A stretch of DNA of 64,000 nucleotides from Brachycybe producta (lineage: Eukaryota; Arthropoda; Diplopoda; Playtdesmida; Andrognathidae): contig JAUPFP010000003.1 of NCBI GenBank assembly GCA_036925085.1, forward strand, positions 3,091,001-3,155,000, in the 5' to 3' direction. The position numbers were made by a program, and so were the translations under genes. Shown one piece after another: positions 1-11,192 of the stretch. The notes below the pieces were generated by a model, which saw nothing but the letters and a program-made list of their open reading frames with translations, was not told the DNA's origin and made no database searches. Positions within the stretch are counted from its first letter, which is position 1. Every line of letters starts with the position of its first letter.

Positions 1-336
1 ATCAATATCATTCATTATCATCATCAGACTTTTTTTCTCATCATTTTTCTCTCTTTGAGGCTTTGTTAAACAAAATCCCTCAATTTTCAAAATACGAAAG
101 AAAATCCTCTCCCTTTTCCCCTTCCTTTTTCCTTTCTTACAAAATTCCCCCTTTCCCCCTTTAAAAATGACTATTTAGAGGCTACACTTTTACACTCCAG
201 TGTTACCCCCTTATTACACTAATTTACACACCAAACATTTAAAAAAAACGCAGGAAATTGATATTTAAACTCAATAAACACAGAAATGTGTATAAAGAAT
301 GATTGCTCTGGGCAACTATACCCTAGTATAAGTTAT
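1..336. other. Unique AT-rich sequence
   Basis: CT-rich at first, then AT-rich. No gene or repeat seen. Confidence 0.6.
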
Positions 337-353
337 GACTAGGGCTCGGATTT
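337..353 (+). mobile_element. J element tip
   Basis: CTAGGGCTCGGATTT, then MITE-A copy 1. Confidence 0.5.
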
Positions 354-560
354 ACATGCAATTAGAAATCGGGACATACAAAAGTTGGCTCCGCCTTTTT
401 TATGACGACTGGCAACTTCTAATTGGTTTGTTGTGTGGTTCGACGTTGAAAAGCGTGGAGCATGTGACGTCAGACTTCATAACCAACCAATTAGAAAGTT
501 GCCAGTCGTTATAAAAAGGGCGGACCCAACTTCTGTATGTCCCGATTTCTAATTGCATGT
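354..560 (+). mobile_element. MITE-A copy 1
   Basis: Complete inverted arms ending ACATGC/GCATGT. The core is in the GTTGAAAAG orientation. Both arms share the variant GGGACATAC. It sits directly against a short J-family end (337-353). Confidence 0.85.
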
Positions 561-607
561 GTGTGTGAAATCCCTCTGAACTCCTTTCCTGGAAAACCTC
601 TTTGAAA

Positions 608-815
608 ATAGGCAGTTAGAAATCGGAGAGAACTTCAGTTGGCTCCGCCCTTGTTATGACGACTGGCAACTTCTAATTGGTTGGTTATGTAGTTTGACGT
701 CAAATGCTCCGCTCTTTTCAACGTCGAACCACACAACAAACCCAATTAGAAGTTGCCGGTCGTCATAAAAAAGGGCGGAGCCAACTGAAGTTCTGCCCGA
801 TTTCTAACTGCCTGT
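608..815 (-). mobile_element. MITE-A copy 2 (ACTTCAG-arm subfamily)
   Basis: The arms read GAGAACTTCAGTTGGCTC and its complement. The flanks CTTTGAAA on both sides give an 8-9-bp target duplication. The core is in reverse orientation. Confidence 0.88.
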
Positions 816-1461
816 CTTTGAAAAACTTGTAACTTGTGAAAGTCATGAAAACTCAATGCATATCCAATGTAAGGAATTGTAAAACCTTTGCGGGGGGAAA
901 ATACCCTGTTAACCCCGACTAAACCTCAGGGTTGTAATTTCTCCCAACCTTAATGTCAAAACCCCAGTGAACCTTTCACTCTTTAAAGAAGAGTGGACCA
1001 CCCACAGTTAATTTTCACCTAAAGAGACGCCCATAATGTCAATGAATCATATTCTTTTATGATAATGACGTCACAACACCACTTAAAAGAAGAAAAAAAA
1101 AATGTCCAAAATCAGAAAGGAAGGAAGAAAATTTCTTCTTAATTAATAATAATTGAGTCGTGTTAATAATATAAGAATGCTAAAGAGGAGGTGACTAAAA
1201 GGGGGTGTGGGGGTGGGCCAAAAATAAAAAGAAACGTCATAAATTTGGCAAGTTACTTAAGTGTCATATTGCACTCATTAATCAGCAACAGCAGCCACCA
1301 AAGACCACTCCCAATGTGTATTAAAAAAACACAATAGAGGATAACATAAGAGACGTACAACCTCCCACCCCACAAATAATATAAGTATTATTAAAGGATT
1401 GGGGGGGGGGGAGGAGGAGGGTAGAGAGAGATTATTAATATTTATTACAGGGTGGAACACT
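816..1461. other. Unique sequence, no gene seen
   Basis: AT-rich with a G run at 1401. No domain or repeat recognised. Confidence 0.6.
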
Positions 1462-1470
1462 AAATACAGG

Positions 1471-1802
1471 ACAGGCATTTAGAAATCGGGATGAACAGAA
1501 GTTGGTTCCGCCCTTTTTATGACGACCGGCAACTTCTAATTGGTTGGTTACATAGTCGGACGTCACATGCGCCGCCCTTTTCAACGTCGAACCACACAAC
1601 AAATTAGAAGTTGCCGTTCGTCATAAAAAGGGCGGAGCCAACGTCTGTTTGTCCCGATTTCTAATTGGTTTGTTGTGTGGTTCGACGTTGAAAAGGGCGG
1701 ATCATTTGACGTCAGACTACATAACCAACAAATTAGAAGTTGCCGTTCGTCATAAAAAGGAGCGAAGCAAACGTATGTTCGTTCCGATTTCTAATTGCCT
1801 GT
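1471..1802. mobile_element. MITE-A copy 3, fused 1.5-copy dimer with 9-bp target duplication
   Basis: AAATACAGG at 1462-1470 and 1803-1811 is a perfect 9-bp duplication around the whole 332-bp block. The first right arm passes at TCTAATTG straight into a second core (TTTGTTGTGTGG) and a second right arm. Confidence 0.9.
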
Positions 1803-1902
1803 AAATACAGGACCATACCGCCGCCATTGTTAAACAAATGCAGAGAAAAATCTTTTGCTATAAACTGAAAAGTTTTAAAAAAAAATTTTGAAAAGAAGAA
1901 AA

Positions 1903-2030
1903 TTTGAGAAAGTTTGTTCAAAACTAGAAGAGTAACAACTTGTAAATATGATAAAAGGTTTTTTTTTGTTTCGTCCTGAAGATATCTTTCAAAATAAACA
2001 TTTTGTAAGAACTTTGATTAGTTTGTAAAA
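1903..2030. mobile_element. C foldback fragment
   Basis: AACTAGAAGAGTAAC followed by GATATCTTTCAAAATAAAC, the left-arm order of C. No right arm. Confidence 0.5.
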
Positions 2031-2139
2031 TTGGCCTCAATTCAGCCTCATTTTAAATCGGAATTGACTTTCGAGTAAAAATTAAAATAGAAATTGAAAG
2101 TGTTTTAGAAACTAGAAGGGTAGCTGAATACCTTATAGT

Positions 2140-2530
2140 AGGGATGAGCCATTCGAATCTTCGAATCTTGAAAAATATTCGAGATTCGAAAACTCGAATC
2201 TTTGCCGCTTTTTTCGTCTTTCGATTCTTTCGAATCCTTAAAAAACCGGTTAAAAACGTTGGTAAAATTAGTTTTACTAATAAAAACTAATAAAAAAACC
2301 GGCGATTGTTGCAATTTCGGTTGGTATCCGGGGATCACCAATGGATCACCTTGTGGCCTGACCCTGAGTGCCACACTGTGTTTTTTTATTATTAATAATT
2401 TAATATTTAATATTATTTCATTGATTTGTATCTTCTTAATGAATTAATTATATAAGATTCTTATATGAAGGATTCGAGAACCTTTTAGGATTCGGATTCC
2501 AGAAAATTTAGGATTCGTCCCACCTCTACT
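2140..2530 (-). mobile_element. F element copy 1, nested in C
   Basis: TAGGGATGAGCCATTCGAATC on the left to TTTAGGATTCGTCCCACC on the right. Inside are GGCGATTGTTGCAATTTCGG and a CCTGAGTGCCACACTGTG block. Confidence 0.8.
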
Positions 2531-2619
2531 TAATAGTATTTTCATATTGATATCTTACAAAATAAACTTTTTGTAGTGAAAAATTAAAATATCGTCTGCT
2601 TAAAAGTTTGATTGTTATA

Positions 2620-2777
2620 CTGTCAATCTGCGGAATCAGGCATTCTGAAAAACCACCCAACCTGCTTAGTGAATCTGCAAAATTTTAACACCTAAAATGT
2701 ACTGAATTTTGAAGATTCCACTAGCAGGTTTGGTGGTTTTGCAGATGGACTAGGCAATCTGCAGATTGACAGTAACA
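2620..2777. mobile_element. H palindromic element copy 1
   Basis: GTCAATCTGCGGAATC to GGCAATCTGCAGATTGACAG, with CCTAAAATGTACTGAATTTT at the centre. Confidence 0.8.
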
Positions 2778-2894
2778 TGGTCATTTTCAAACCTTGCATA
2801 AAAGTTCATTTTAAAAGATAACAACATGAAAATTACTCTAAGAGATTGCCGCTACCCATCTAGTTTTTAAAACACTTTCAAGTCTCTTTTAATC

Positions 2895-3211
2895 TTATAC
2901 TTTGTACATAGTCATGAGTTAAATGAATTCAAATTAAATGTGTTTAGGTGAATTATACGGAAACCAGTTAAGGACATGAACCCCAAATAAAAATTGACTT
3001 TAATTTTTAATATTTTAAATTGAAATACAAAATCAATATTTTAATGTCAATAGTTTAGGCCTATATTTAAGTATTAACTCAATATTTTCAGATTATTAAC
3101 TGAATAAATTGAATTCACTAAGTTTGCTTGTTTGTCCTTCACGGGGCTCTGTAGAACACGTTTATTATTTAAATGAATTTAAATTAGCAGGTATTTACTA
3201 GGTAATACCTC
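2895..3211 (+). mobile_element. E element copy 1
   Basis: About 317 bp, AT-rich. Begins TACTTTGTACATA, ends TATTTACTAGGTAATACC. Conserved inner blocks are TTAGGTGAATTATACGGAA and CTCTGTAGAACACGTTTAT. Confidence 0.82.
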
Positions 3212-4056
3212 TTGAATGATTGAATTACTCTTTAAACTTTTTTCCAAAAAGTTTATTTTGAAAGATATTTCAAGAAAAACCGTCAATTAATTTACTTTTC
3301 TACTTTTTGTCTACTTTTTAAAGTTTCTCCTAAAAAAAAAAGCATAAAAAACTAGAATTTCCTGCCTAACTTTGTCTCATGTGACATGTCGCATATGATG
3401 TGTCACTTGTGACGTTTCCTTTTTAACCACCCCCCTCCCCACCACCACCACCAGGTGGCCTTCTGATGTCATTTAACACCTGTGATGAAATGAAAAACAA
3501 GTTTCATATTGCATTGTTTTTTTAAGTGAAGTGTGACCAGTCCAATTAACAACGTTAGCCTCTAAGGAAGGGTGTGTGTGTGTGTCTAAGAGGGGGGGGA
3601 TGAGGTGGTAAGACCCCCCCCTCCCGCCATAACACAGACTCATATAACACACAGCTAAATAATATAATTTATAATAAGCGTGTTAAGTACACTAATTTAC
3701 AAAAGAAAAATGGAAAGTTTAAATGACGTTCATTCTTATTTAAGTAGAACATTTTTATTGGTTGTCACGCACAAAGTTAAAGGAAATGCTTTAAAATATA
3801 TATAATGTAATACTATATACTAGAAAAACAACCCCTCTCGTAGCCAATTGGCGTGCAAAGACGTTAAGCACGTATGAACCTATATAGTTGTGACCGCTTG
3901 AACCCGTGTAAAATAACTCAAAACCCCCATTTTTTAAAGCTGAGTAAAGACGGATCAATTCGGGCTTGCGTCAAGTTCTGAGTGTGAGAATGTACGGAAC
4001 ATTTGCTCAATGTATTGGCAACGACGGGAGCAAAAAAACAAGAAAATTAAACAAAA
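3212..4056. other. Unique sequence with one CTCF-like site
   Basis: Contains short C-like arm remnants at 3240-3330, a CCACCAGGTGGCC at 3451 and GT/G runs. No gene seen. Confidence 0.55.
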
Positions 4057-4241
4057 AGCAGAAGTTGGCTCCGCCCTTTTTATGACGAATGGCAACTTCT
4101 AATTGGTTTGTTGTTTGGTTCGACATTGAAAAGGACGGAGAGCGTGTGACGTCAGACTACATAACCAACCAATTAGAAGTTGCCGGTCGTCATAAAAAGG
4201 GCGGAGCCAACTTCTGTTCGTTCCGATTTCTAATTGCCTGT
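4057..4241 (+). mobile_element. MITE-A copy 4, left end truncated
   Basis: It starts within the left arm at CAGAAGTTGGCTCCGCCC and has an intact right end (GCCTGT at 4236-4241). Confidence 0.85.
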
Positions 4242-4674
4242 GGGTCTCATGGCTCTCACACCCTATTAGTAATGTTGGGTCATGGGGTCATTCCCCCCCC
4301 CCCTTGCAATGTGAATTATATTTTCAAATATATTTCAGAAGGTGGCGCTGGACGAAACAAAACAAATTATGAAATTAAATAAAACGAGGAATAATAAAAG
4401 AGAAAGATAAATAGGTGTTGTGGTCATAGAAATATTTCAAAAGAGACCCAATGAATGGACAAGCTAGTATTGATCGTGTGTACCCAGCCCTTTATATATT
4501 TTCCATATCTATCCAGGCACAAATATTTAGCTAAAATTATTAAGATAACTGAACAAGTGCTAAAGCGGACAAAAAAACTAAACAGGACAACAGCTAAACT
4601 GGACAAGAGCTGGACTGTAGTTTACCCCTTATCAAATTTAGTTTTTTTGTCCAGTTTAGGACAAAAACTAAATT

Positions 4675-4800
4675 GGATAAGAGCTAAACTGCAATAAGAG
4701 CTAAACTACAATAAGAGCTAAACAGCAATAAGAGCTAAACAGCAATAAGAGCTAAACAGCAATAAGAGCTAAACAGCAATAAGAGCTAAACTGGACATGA
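4675..4800 (+). repeat. 17-bp minisatellite
   Basis: CTAAACAGCAATAAGAG, about seven near-perfect units, within a wider AGCTAAACTGGACAAG-rich stretch (4555-4870). Confidence 0.93.
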
Positions 4801-4984
4801 ACTCGATTGGACTAAAAACTAGACTGTATAAAAGCTAAACTGGACAAGAACTAAAATGGACAAGATGACAACAATTATACAATAGTCAAACTAGTCAAGA
4901 GTTGCTAAAGTCTTAAAATTCCATTTTCATTTGTCATCATTTCTCTTATTAGTCATGCCGTGAGGTGTCGCCACCATCACTCTG

Positions 4985-5240
4985 ATACTAGTTTACTCAT
5001 TAGAGAAGAGAGAGAGAGAGAGAGAGAGAATGAAAGGAGAGCCTTAAACAGAAAGAGAGAGAGACCCTTTAATTGGCAAGCCTATTAATGCAATGAGTTG
5101 TTTGTTCGTGCAACTCAAGAGATTAGGTGGCGACGACAATCATAATAACGAAAGACAACGAAAAACGAGAACAAAAATAATAGTTTCTCACTCTCTCTCT
5201 TTCACTATCTCTCTCTCTCCTTCTCTCTTTACCATCATCA
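4985..5240 (+). repeat. GA and CT microsatellites
   Basis: (GA)n at 5008-5029 and TCTCTC tracts at 5185-5230. No gene seen in 4905-5577. Confidence 0.85.
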
Positions 5241-5577
5241 TTAGGGGTTACAACACAACAATCAATCGGTTAACTCACAAACAGACAGACAGACACAGTA
5301 TAGTGTCAAGTTAAGAGAGCGCCACAGTTGGCAGCTCCTAGCTCTAAATTAAGTTCAGTGGCAGGTGTTTGAGGCTACCACCCTCCTCCTCCTCCTCCTC
5401 CTACCCTCACATTTAATATTATACAATATATATTATGGTCGTCAATGACAAAATATCCAATAACACCCACCATGATGATGCTTAATGAACTAAAACATCA
5501 AAATGTTATCAGTGGTGTCCAACAGAGGAGCCACTTGTACAGCAAGTACATCAATTCTTGGTTAGAGTACAATATTC

Positions 5578-5640
5578 AAAGTGTTTTTTTAGAAACTAGA
5601 AGAGTAACTAAATCACTTAGGAAATTTTCATGAAGTTTTT
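5578..5640. mobile_element. C foldback fragment next to D copy 1
   Basis: GTGTTTTTTTAGAAACTAG, then AGTAACTAAATCACTTAGG. Confidence 0.5.
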
Positions 5641-5644
5641 ATTT

Positions 5645-6088
5645 TAAAAAAAGTCAAAAGGTGCCTTTATATATATTTTTTTGTTTTGTCCCTCCAGATG
5701 GCGCCACTGCAGTGGCTATTAATGTTCTATATGTTCTCTCCACCCATGAGATTTATAATTTTTCAAGCGAACGTTTTTTAGAAGAAACATTACGAAAAAA
5801 TTCAAAGTGTTTTAGAAACTAGAATAGTTGCTGATAATGCTAAAAGTTTTTTCATGATGATATCTTTCAAAATAAACTTTTTATGACAGTTTTCAAAAAA
5901 GGCCATAGAGTTTTTCATTGAAATGTCATTGGAAAACACAAAATAACGGGTCGTTTTTCAAACTGAACAATAAAATTGTTTATTTTTTAAGCATCTTTTA
6001 CCATTCTAGTTTTTTAAGACAATTTTAAATTTTTTAATATTAATAAAAAAAACCTAAAAACGGGTCATTTTCAAACTTTCCCCTCCTG
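5645..6088 (+). mobile_element. D element copy 1, right end lost
   Basis: CCAGATGGCGCCACTGCAGTG at 5694, then TCAAGCGAACGTTTTTTAG, a C-like internal arm and CGGGTCGTTTTTCAAACTGA. Confidence 0.72.
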
Positions 6089-6359
6089 TGTAACTGTTTA
6101 TTCGGTTGCCTTTTAGTCGCACTCTTACGTTGTGCAACATTTGTTGTGGCACCAGTGCCTCCAAATGTTGTTCAACCGTTCTAGAAATCATTACAATGGC
6201 GGCTCCCAGTTATTTTATGACAACACAATGTATGATTAGGACGTCCCACCCCCACACCAAACTCCCCCCCCCCTCTCTCACACAAATGAAGCTCTTATTA
6301 AAATAATGAACGTGACTGCCAGTCTCTCTCAATAGATCAATTCTATACATATATACGTT

Positions 6360-6556
6360 AAAGTCAATCTGCGGAATCAGTCAATCTGCAGACTGCCTAG
6401 GTAATCTACAAAACAACCACCCTATTACTAGCTGAATCTGCAAAAATTCAACAACCTAAAATGTATTGAATTTTTTGCATTATTCACTAGCAGTTTGGTG
6501 TGTTTCGCAGATTGTCTAGGCAATCTACAGATTGACTGATTCCACAGATTGACTAA
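6360..6556. mobile_element. H palindromic element copy 2
   Basis: AAGTCAATCTGCGGAATCAG to CACAGATTGACTAACG. Both arms carry GCAGACTGCCTAGG-type modules. Confidence 0.8.
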
Positions 6557-6707
6557 CGTATATCAGTCCACATTTACAGGGTGGTCAAATTGGGCTCCGA
6601 TTTTAGAAACGCGGTGAAAATTAGGCTCCTCCTACTTCTTCTTCTTAACCCGCAAACATCATTTATTCTAGTAATCATTGTGACCTAACGTGGTTTAATT
6701 AGAAATT

Positions 6708-7060
6708 AGAGAAACTTGAATGTGTTTTAGAAACTAGAAGGGTAGCTCAATCACTTCAAGGTATTTTTCATGTTGATATCTTTCAAAATAAGCTTTTTTT
6801 TAGTTAGTTTAAAAAAATGGCCCAATTTTCAAGTTCTAAAATGTTTATTTTGAAAGATATATCAAAACAGGAAAAATACCCTGAAGTGATTGAACTACCC
6901 TTCTAGTTTCTAAAAACACTTTTCAAGCTCGAAGAGCTAAATTAAGAGAAAATTGAAATTGTTTTAAAAACTAGAATGGTAGAGATCAATCTTTTATGGC
7001 TATTTTCATGTTGATATCTTGCTACCCTTCTAGTATTTAAAACATTTTAAATTTTCCTTA
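6708..7060. mobile_element. C foldback copies, two in a row
   Basis: 6708-6935 has both arms (TAGAAGGGTAGCTCAATCAC, then GATTGAACTACCCTTCTAG). 6950-7060 is a shorter copy lacking its centre. Confidence 0.75.
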
Positions 7061-7119
7061 AGGTGGTTTTAAAGTGAAAAGGCGTCTCTCGAACCACTAA
7101 TTATTTTGTTTCTTTCAGG

Positions 7120-7682
7120 AACAAAAGAGAAACTAGAAAATGTTTTAGAAACTAGAAGGGCATAGCTTCAATTACTTAAGGGGTATTTTCATGTTTGATA
7201 TCTTTCAAAATAAACTTTTTTTATATCAATCTGAAAATGATCCTAATTTTAAGTAGTATTTTATATTTTTTTTATATTTTCTTTCATAAAAAGTTTATTT
7301 TGAAAGATTTCAAATTGTGAAGTTGTATTAGAAAACTAGAAGGGTCATTAAAGGGTCACTAAAAGATAATTTCATGTTAATATCTTGTAACGATTGTGTT
7401 TACCCTTCCAATTTCTAACACAATTTCAACTGTTAGAAAATTATGTTAGAAAACTAGAAGGGTAAATAAACACTCATTAAAGGATAATTTCGTTCACGTT
7501 GATTATCTTTTAAAATAAACTTTGCATGAGTTTTAAAAGTGAACTAACTTTGAAGATTATATTTTTTAAAAAAAATTTTATTAAAAGTTTATTTTAAAAG
7601 ATATCAATCAGATACACATGAAAATATTAGCTACTCTGATACAGCTACTGTTCTAGTTTCTAACACAATTTCAATTTCTCCT
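7120..7682. mobile_element. C foldback copies, degenerate tandem
   Basis: Repeated left arms at 7141, 7330 and 7446 (ACTAGAAGGG) with GATATCTTTCAAAATAAAC and reverse arms between. E copy 2 interrupts the end. Confidence 0.65.
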
Positions 7683-8003
7683 TATACCTTGTACACACAC
7701 ACGAGTTAAATGAATTCAATTTAAATGTGTTTAGGTGAATTATACGGAAGCCAGTTAAGGACATGAACACCAAATAAAAATTGACTTTAATTATTAATAT
7801 TTTAAATTGAAATAACTAAATCGATATTTTGTCAATAGTTTATATATTATATTTAAGTATTAACTCAATATTTTCAGATTATTAACTGAATAAATTGAGA
7901 ATTCGACATATTGTTTGTTTGTCCTTCACAGGACTCTGTAGAAACACGTTTATTATTTAAATACATTTAAATTATCAGGTGTGTGTACTAGGTAGGTATT
8001 AGT
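7683..8003 (+). mobile_element. E element copy 2
   Basis: Begins TATACCTTGTACACACAC, ends GTACTAGGTAGGTATTA. Inserted at the end of a C array. Confidence 0.82.
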
Positions 8004-8336
8004 GTTTTTGCTCCTGAAACATAGAAACTGTTCATTTAACGAACTTAACCATGGATTAACTATGAGAAAAAAATATAAAATGGCCGAAACTGACCACACA
8101 TTCAATGGGTTATCCACCCACCCACCCACCCACACTACAAACAAACAAAAAAACTTCCCAATTATTTTAATGATGACAAAAAAAAATCTACCAAATTAGA
8201 TTTAGAAACCGATTAGATTTTAAAAGAATCGAAACTAGACGTAAAAAAAATTCTAATTACAGCCGTGTTCTCTTCCTTTCCATATTATTAAAATTTATAT
8301 TATTTTAGGCCCGGATCAGACCATCTGGTTTAATGT

Positions 8337-8514
8337 ACAGGCAATTAGAAATCGGGACGAACAGAAGTTGGCTCCGCCCTTTTTTATGACGACCGGCAAT
8401 TTCTAATTGGTTGGTTATGTAGTCTGACGTCACATGCTCCGCCCCTTTTCAACGTCGAACCACACAACAAACCAATTAGAAGTTGCTAGGTCGTCATAAA
8501 AAGGGCGGAGCCAA
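8337..8514 (-). mobile_element. MITE-A copy 5, right end truncated
   Basis: Intact left ACAGGC end. It breaks off in the right arm after GGGCGGAGCCAA, where a C-family foldback begins. Confidence 0.85.
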
Positions 8515-8625
8515 AAGTTGGTTCATTTAAAAAAAACTAATAAAAAGTTTATTTTGAAAGATATCCACATGAAAATAACCTTAATTGATTGAGCTACCAT
8601 TCTAGTTTCTAAAACTAGAAGATAA
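8515..8625. mobile_element. C foldback right arm
   Basis: AAAGTTTATTTTGAAAGATA, then TTGATTGAGCTACCATTCTAG, fused to truncated MITE-A copy 5. Confidence 0.65.
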
Positions 8626-8659
8626 TCAAAAAGTTCAAAAATCAGCTGTTCATAAAAAC

Positions 8660-9068
8660 TAGAGGTGGGACGAATCCTAAATTTTCTCGAATCCGAATCG
8701 GTTCTCGGAATCTTTCGAATTCTTCATATAAGAATCCTATATAATTCATTAAGAAGATACAAAATAAATGAAATGAAATATTAAATTATTAATAATAATA
8801 AAACACTGTGGCACTCAGGGTCGCCATAAGGTGATTAATATTGGTGATCCCCGGATAACCACCGAAATTGCAACAATCGCCGGGTTTTTTTGTTATTGAA
8901 CGCTTCTATTGGACGTCAATGGAGTTCAAACTAATTTTACCAAAGTTTTTTTTAAAGGTTAGGATTCGAAAGATTCGAAAGACGAAAAAAAGCGCTAATA
9001 TTCGAGTTTTCGAATCTCGAATATTTTTCAAGATTCGCGGGATTCGAAGATTCGATTGGCCCATTCCT
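8660..9068 (+). mobile_element. F element copy 2
   Basis: AGAGGTGGGACGAATCC to GATTCGATTGGCCCATTC. The right flank is the same C arm as copy 1. Confidence 0.82.
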
Positions 9069-9297
9069 ACTACTATTAAGGCATTCATTCAGCTACCCTT
9101 CTAGTTACTAAAACACTTTCAATTTCTACTTTTAATTTTTACTCGAAAGTCAACTTCGGATTTAAAATGAGGCTGAATTGAGACCAGAGGGCGTGCTGAG
9201 AAAATAATTTGCCCCTGGCATTTTATACTGGATTGGCAATATTTTTTGAAAAAAGAACAACAACCGGCCCAATTGAATACCGGCCCTTCTGGCCCTA

Positions 9298-9420
9298 ACG
9301 GTTATTTTTTTTAAAGGTTAGGATTCGAAAGATTCGAAAAACGAAAAAAAAAAAGCGCGAAGATTCGAGTTTTCGAATCTCAAATATTTTTCAAGATTCG
9401 CCGGATTCGAATGTCCCAAC
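9298..9420 (+). mobile_element. F element fragment
   Basis: Only the final part: AGGTTAGGATTCGAAAGATT to CGCCGGATTCGAATGTCCC. Confidence 0.75.
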
Positions 9421-10285
9421 CATGATAAAAACCATTTTAAACAAGGTATCATTTGAAACTCTGTCAGAAAGAGAAAGAGAGAGAGAGAGAGAAAGAGAGA
9501 GAAGGAGAGAGAGAGAGAGTTCAAGTGTTAAGTTTCCTTCTTGAATTCGTGCCTTAACTTTATAAATGGAAATGTTGTTTGTTCGGTTTATTTCTGATGG
9601 TGTTTTTTTCCGGCTTATCCTAATTATCCCTCTCTTTTTTTTGTCATACTTAATGATGTCTAATTGGCACACACATAGGTCTATATATATATATACACAT
9701 TAAAGACTAGACTGCCCTCTCATAACTTCTATAATACTTGAACTGTATAATGTGGCGTTATTAGATGGATAACATGTTTAAATTTAAAAAACCCTCCTCC
9801 TCCCTGTTATTTTTACTCTTCTACTTTCTATTAAAAGATGATATCCAATGATATAATGATCACTTTTGACAAAACTTTAATTTCCAGCTTTTCTCTTTCC
9901 CTCTATCTTCTCAAGTATCTTCTTTTTTTTTAGGGGGGATTTTATTAGTCATTCTCAGAGGCTAATTAGTAAGCAAAAGGGGAGGAGGAGGGGTCGGTGT
10001 GAGGGGAGGATTCTTCTCCCGCATTAAAATTGAAACCCTCCTCCTCCACCTCCTTATTAAAAATCAGGTGTTGCTTTTCTCAGATAAATAACTTAAATCA
10101 TGCAATTATTTTTTTTTGTATTCAATTCAAAGATTCAGAAAATAAATTTTTTTTTAAATAATTAAAAGTTTGTTAGGTTTTTTTTCTTCTTCCTGTCTCT
10201 CTCTCTCTCTCTCTCTCTTTGGCTACAGCGCCATCTAGCGTAAGTTAATTTTTTTATGCTTTATTCATTTTAAACTAGATTTTTA
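9421..10285. other. Unique and low-complexity sequence
   Basis: GA and TC tracts, GGAGGAGG and CCTCCTCC runs, and a CAGCGCCATCTAG motif at 10226. No gene seen. Confidence 0.55.
9470..9520 (+). repeat. GA microsatellite
   Basis: AGAAAGAGAGAGAGAG tracts. Similar GA/CT tracts lie at 10195-10219, 17657-17672 and 21150-21192. Confidence 0.88.
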
Positions 10286-10493
10286 ACAGGCAAATTAGAA
10301 GACGGGACAAACAGAAGTTGGCGCCGCCCTCTTTATGACGAACGGCAACTTCTAATTGGTTTGTTATGTAGTCTAACGTCACAAGCTCCGCCCTTTTTAA
10401 CGTCGAACCACACAACAAACCAATTAGAAGTTGCCGGTCGTCATAAAAAAGGGCGGAGCCAACTTCTGTTTGTCCCGTTTTCTAATTGCCTGT
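10286..10493 (-). mobile_element. MITE-A copy 6
   Basis: Full-length. Both arms carry the ACGGGAC variant in place of TCGGGAC. The flanks GATTTTTA and GATTTCTA suggest an eroded target duplication. Confidence 0.87.
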
Positions 10494-10679
10494 GATTTCT
10501 AGGCTCAAAACCAGGTTCGCTTGACAAAAAAAAAACACTAGATATGCCTTTCAAGAATAAAACTTGGTACTTGGAACTTCAATCTGAACCCTCTAACTAG
10601 GGTTCCAATATAAAAATCCTCTGAAGAATGTTTATGTATGTTGAAACTTTACTCTATAGGGAGCAGACTAGGTCATAGG

Positions 10680-10854
10680 ACAGGCATTTAGAAATCGGGA
10701 CAAACACAAGTTGGCTCCGTCCTTTTTATGACGAACGGCAACTTCTAATTGGTTTGTTATGTAGTCTAACGTCACATGCTCCACCCTTTTCAACGTTGAA
10801 CCACACAACAAACCAATTAGAAGTTGCCGTTCGTCCCGATTTCTAATTGCCTGT
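10680..10854 (-). mobile_element. MITE-A copy 7 with internal right-arm deletion
   Basis: Both ends are intact, but about 33 bp of the right arm is missing. GTTGCCGTTCGTC joins directly to CCGATTTC, at a GTTCGTC motif that normally occurs twice in the arm. Confidence 0.87.
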
Positions 10855-10869
10855 TTTCATCTACACTAG

Positions 10870-11192
10870 GACTAATTATAGGTCAATCAGTGACCTTCAC
10901 TTTCAGTTAAGTATTTCAAAGTTGTAGGTCACTCAGTGACCTATGACTTTGAAATAGAAATTTTCAGCTAGCTTTAGCTAGCTGGAAAGTGTAAGTCACT
11001 GATTGACATAGTCCTAGTGTAGGTCACTGATTAACATTTAGTCCTAGTGTAGGGTCTCACTTATTGACCCACAGTTCTTGGCTGAACAGCTAGCTGAAAG
11101 TGTAGGTCACTGATTGACCTACAGTTTTTAATAGTGTAGGTCACTTATTGACCTACAAAGTATTAAAGTAGGCCACTCAGTGACCTACGATT
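10870..11192. repeat. Cluster of GGTCACTGATTGACC palindromes
   Basis: About nine variants of TAGGTCACTNANTGACCTA, partly inverted, linked by AGTCCTAGTGTAGG and GCTAGCTGAAAGTG spacers. TAGGTCA is a nuclear-receptor half-site. Confidence 0.8.

Larger units (their letters stand above)
2085..2897. mobile_element. C foldback holding nested F and H elements
   Basis: The left C arm (GTTTTAGAAACTAGAAGGG, 2101) is broken by F (2140-2530) and resumes at TTAATAGTATTTTCATATTG. The centre holds H (2620-2777). The right arm is TACCCATCTAG at 2855. E copy 1 follows at once. Confidence 0.75.

Noticed and set aside
4675..4800. CRISPR-like regular repeat
   Set aside because: Units are contiguous without unique spacers; a minisatellite in an animal genome.
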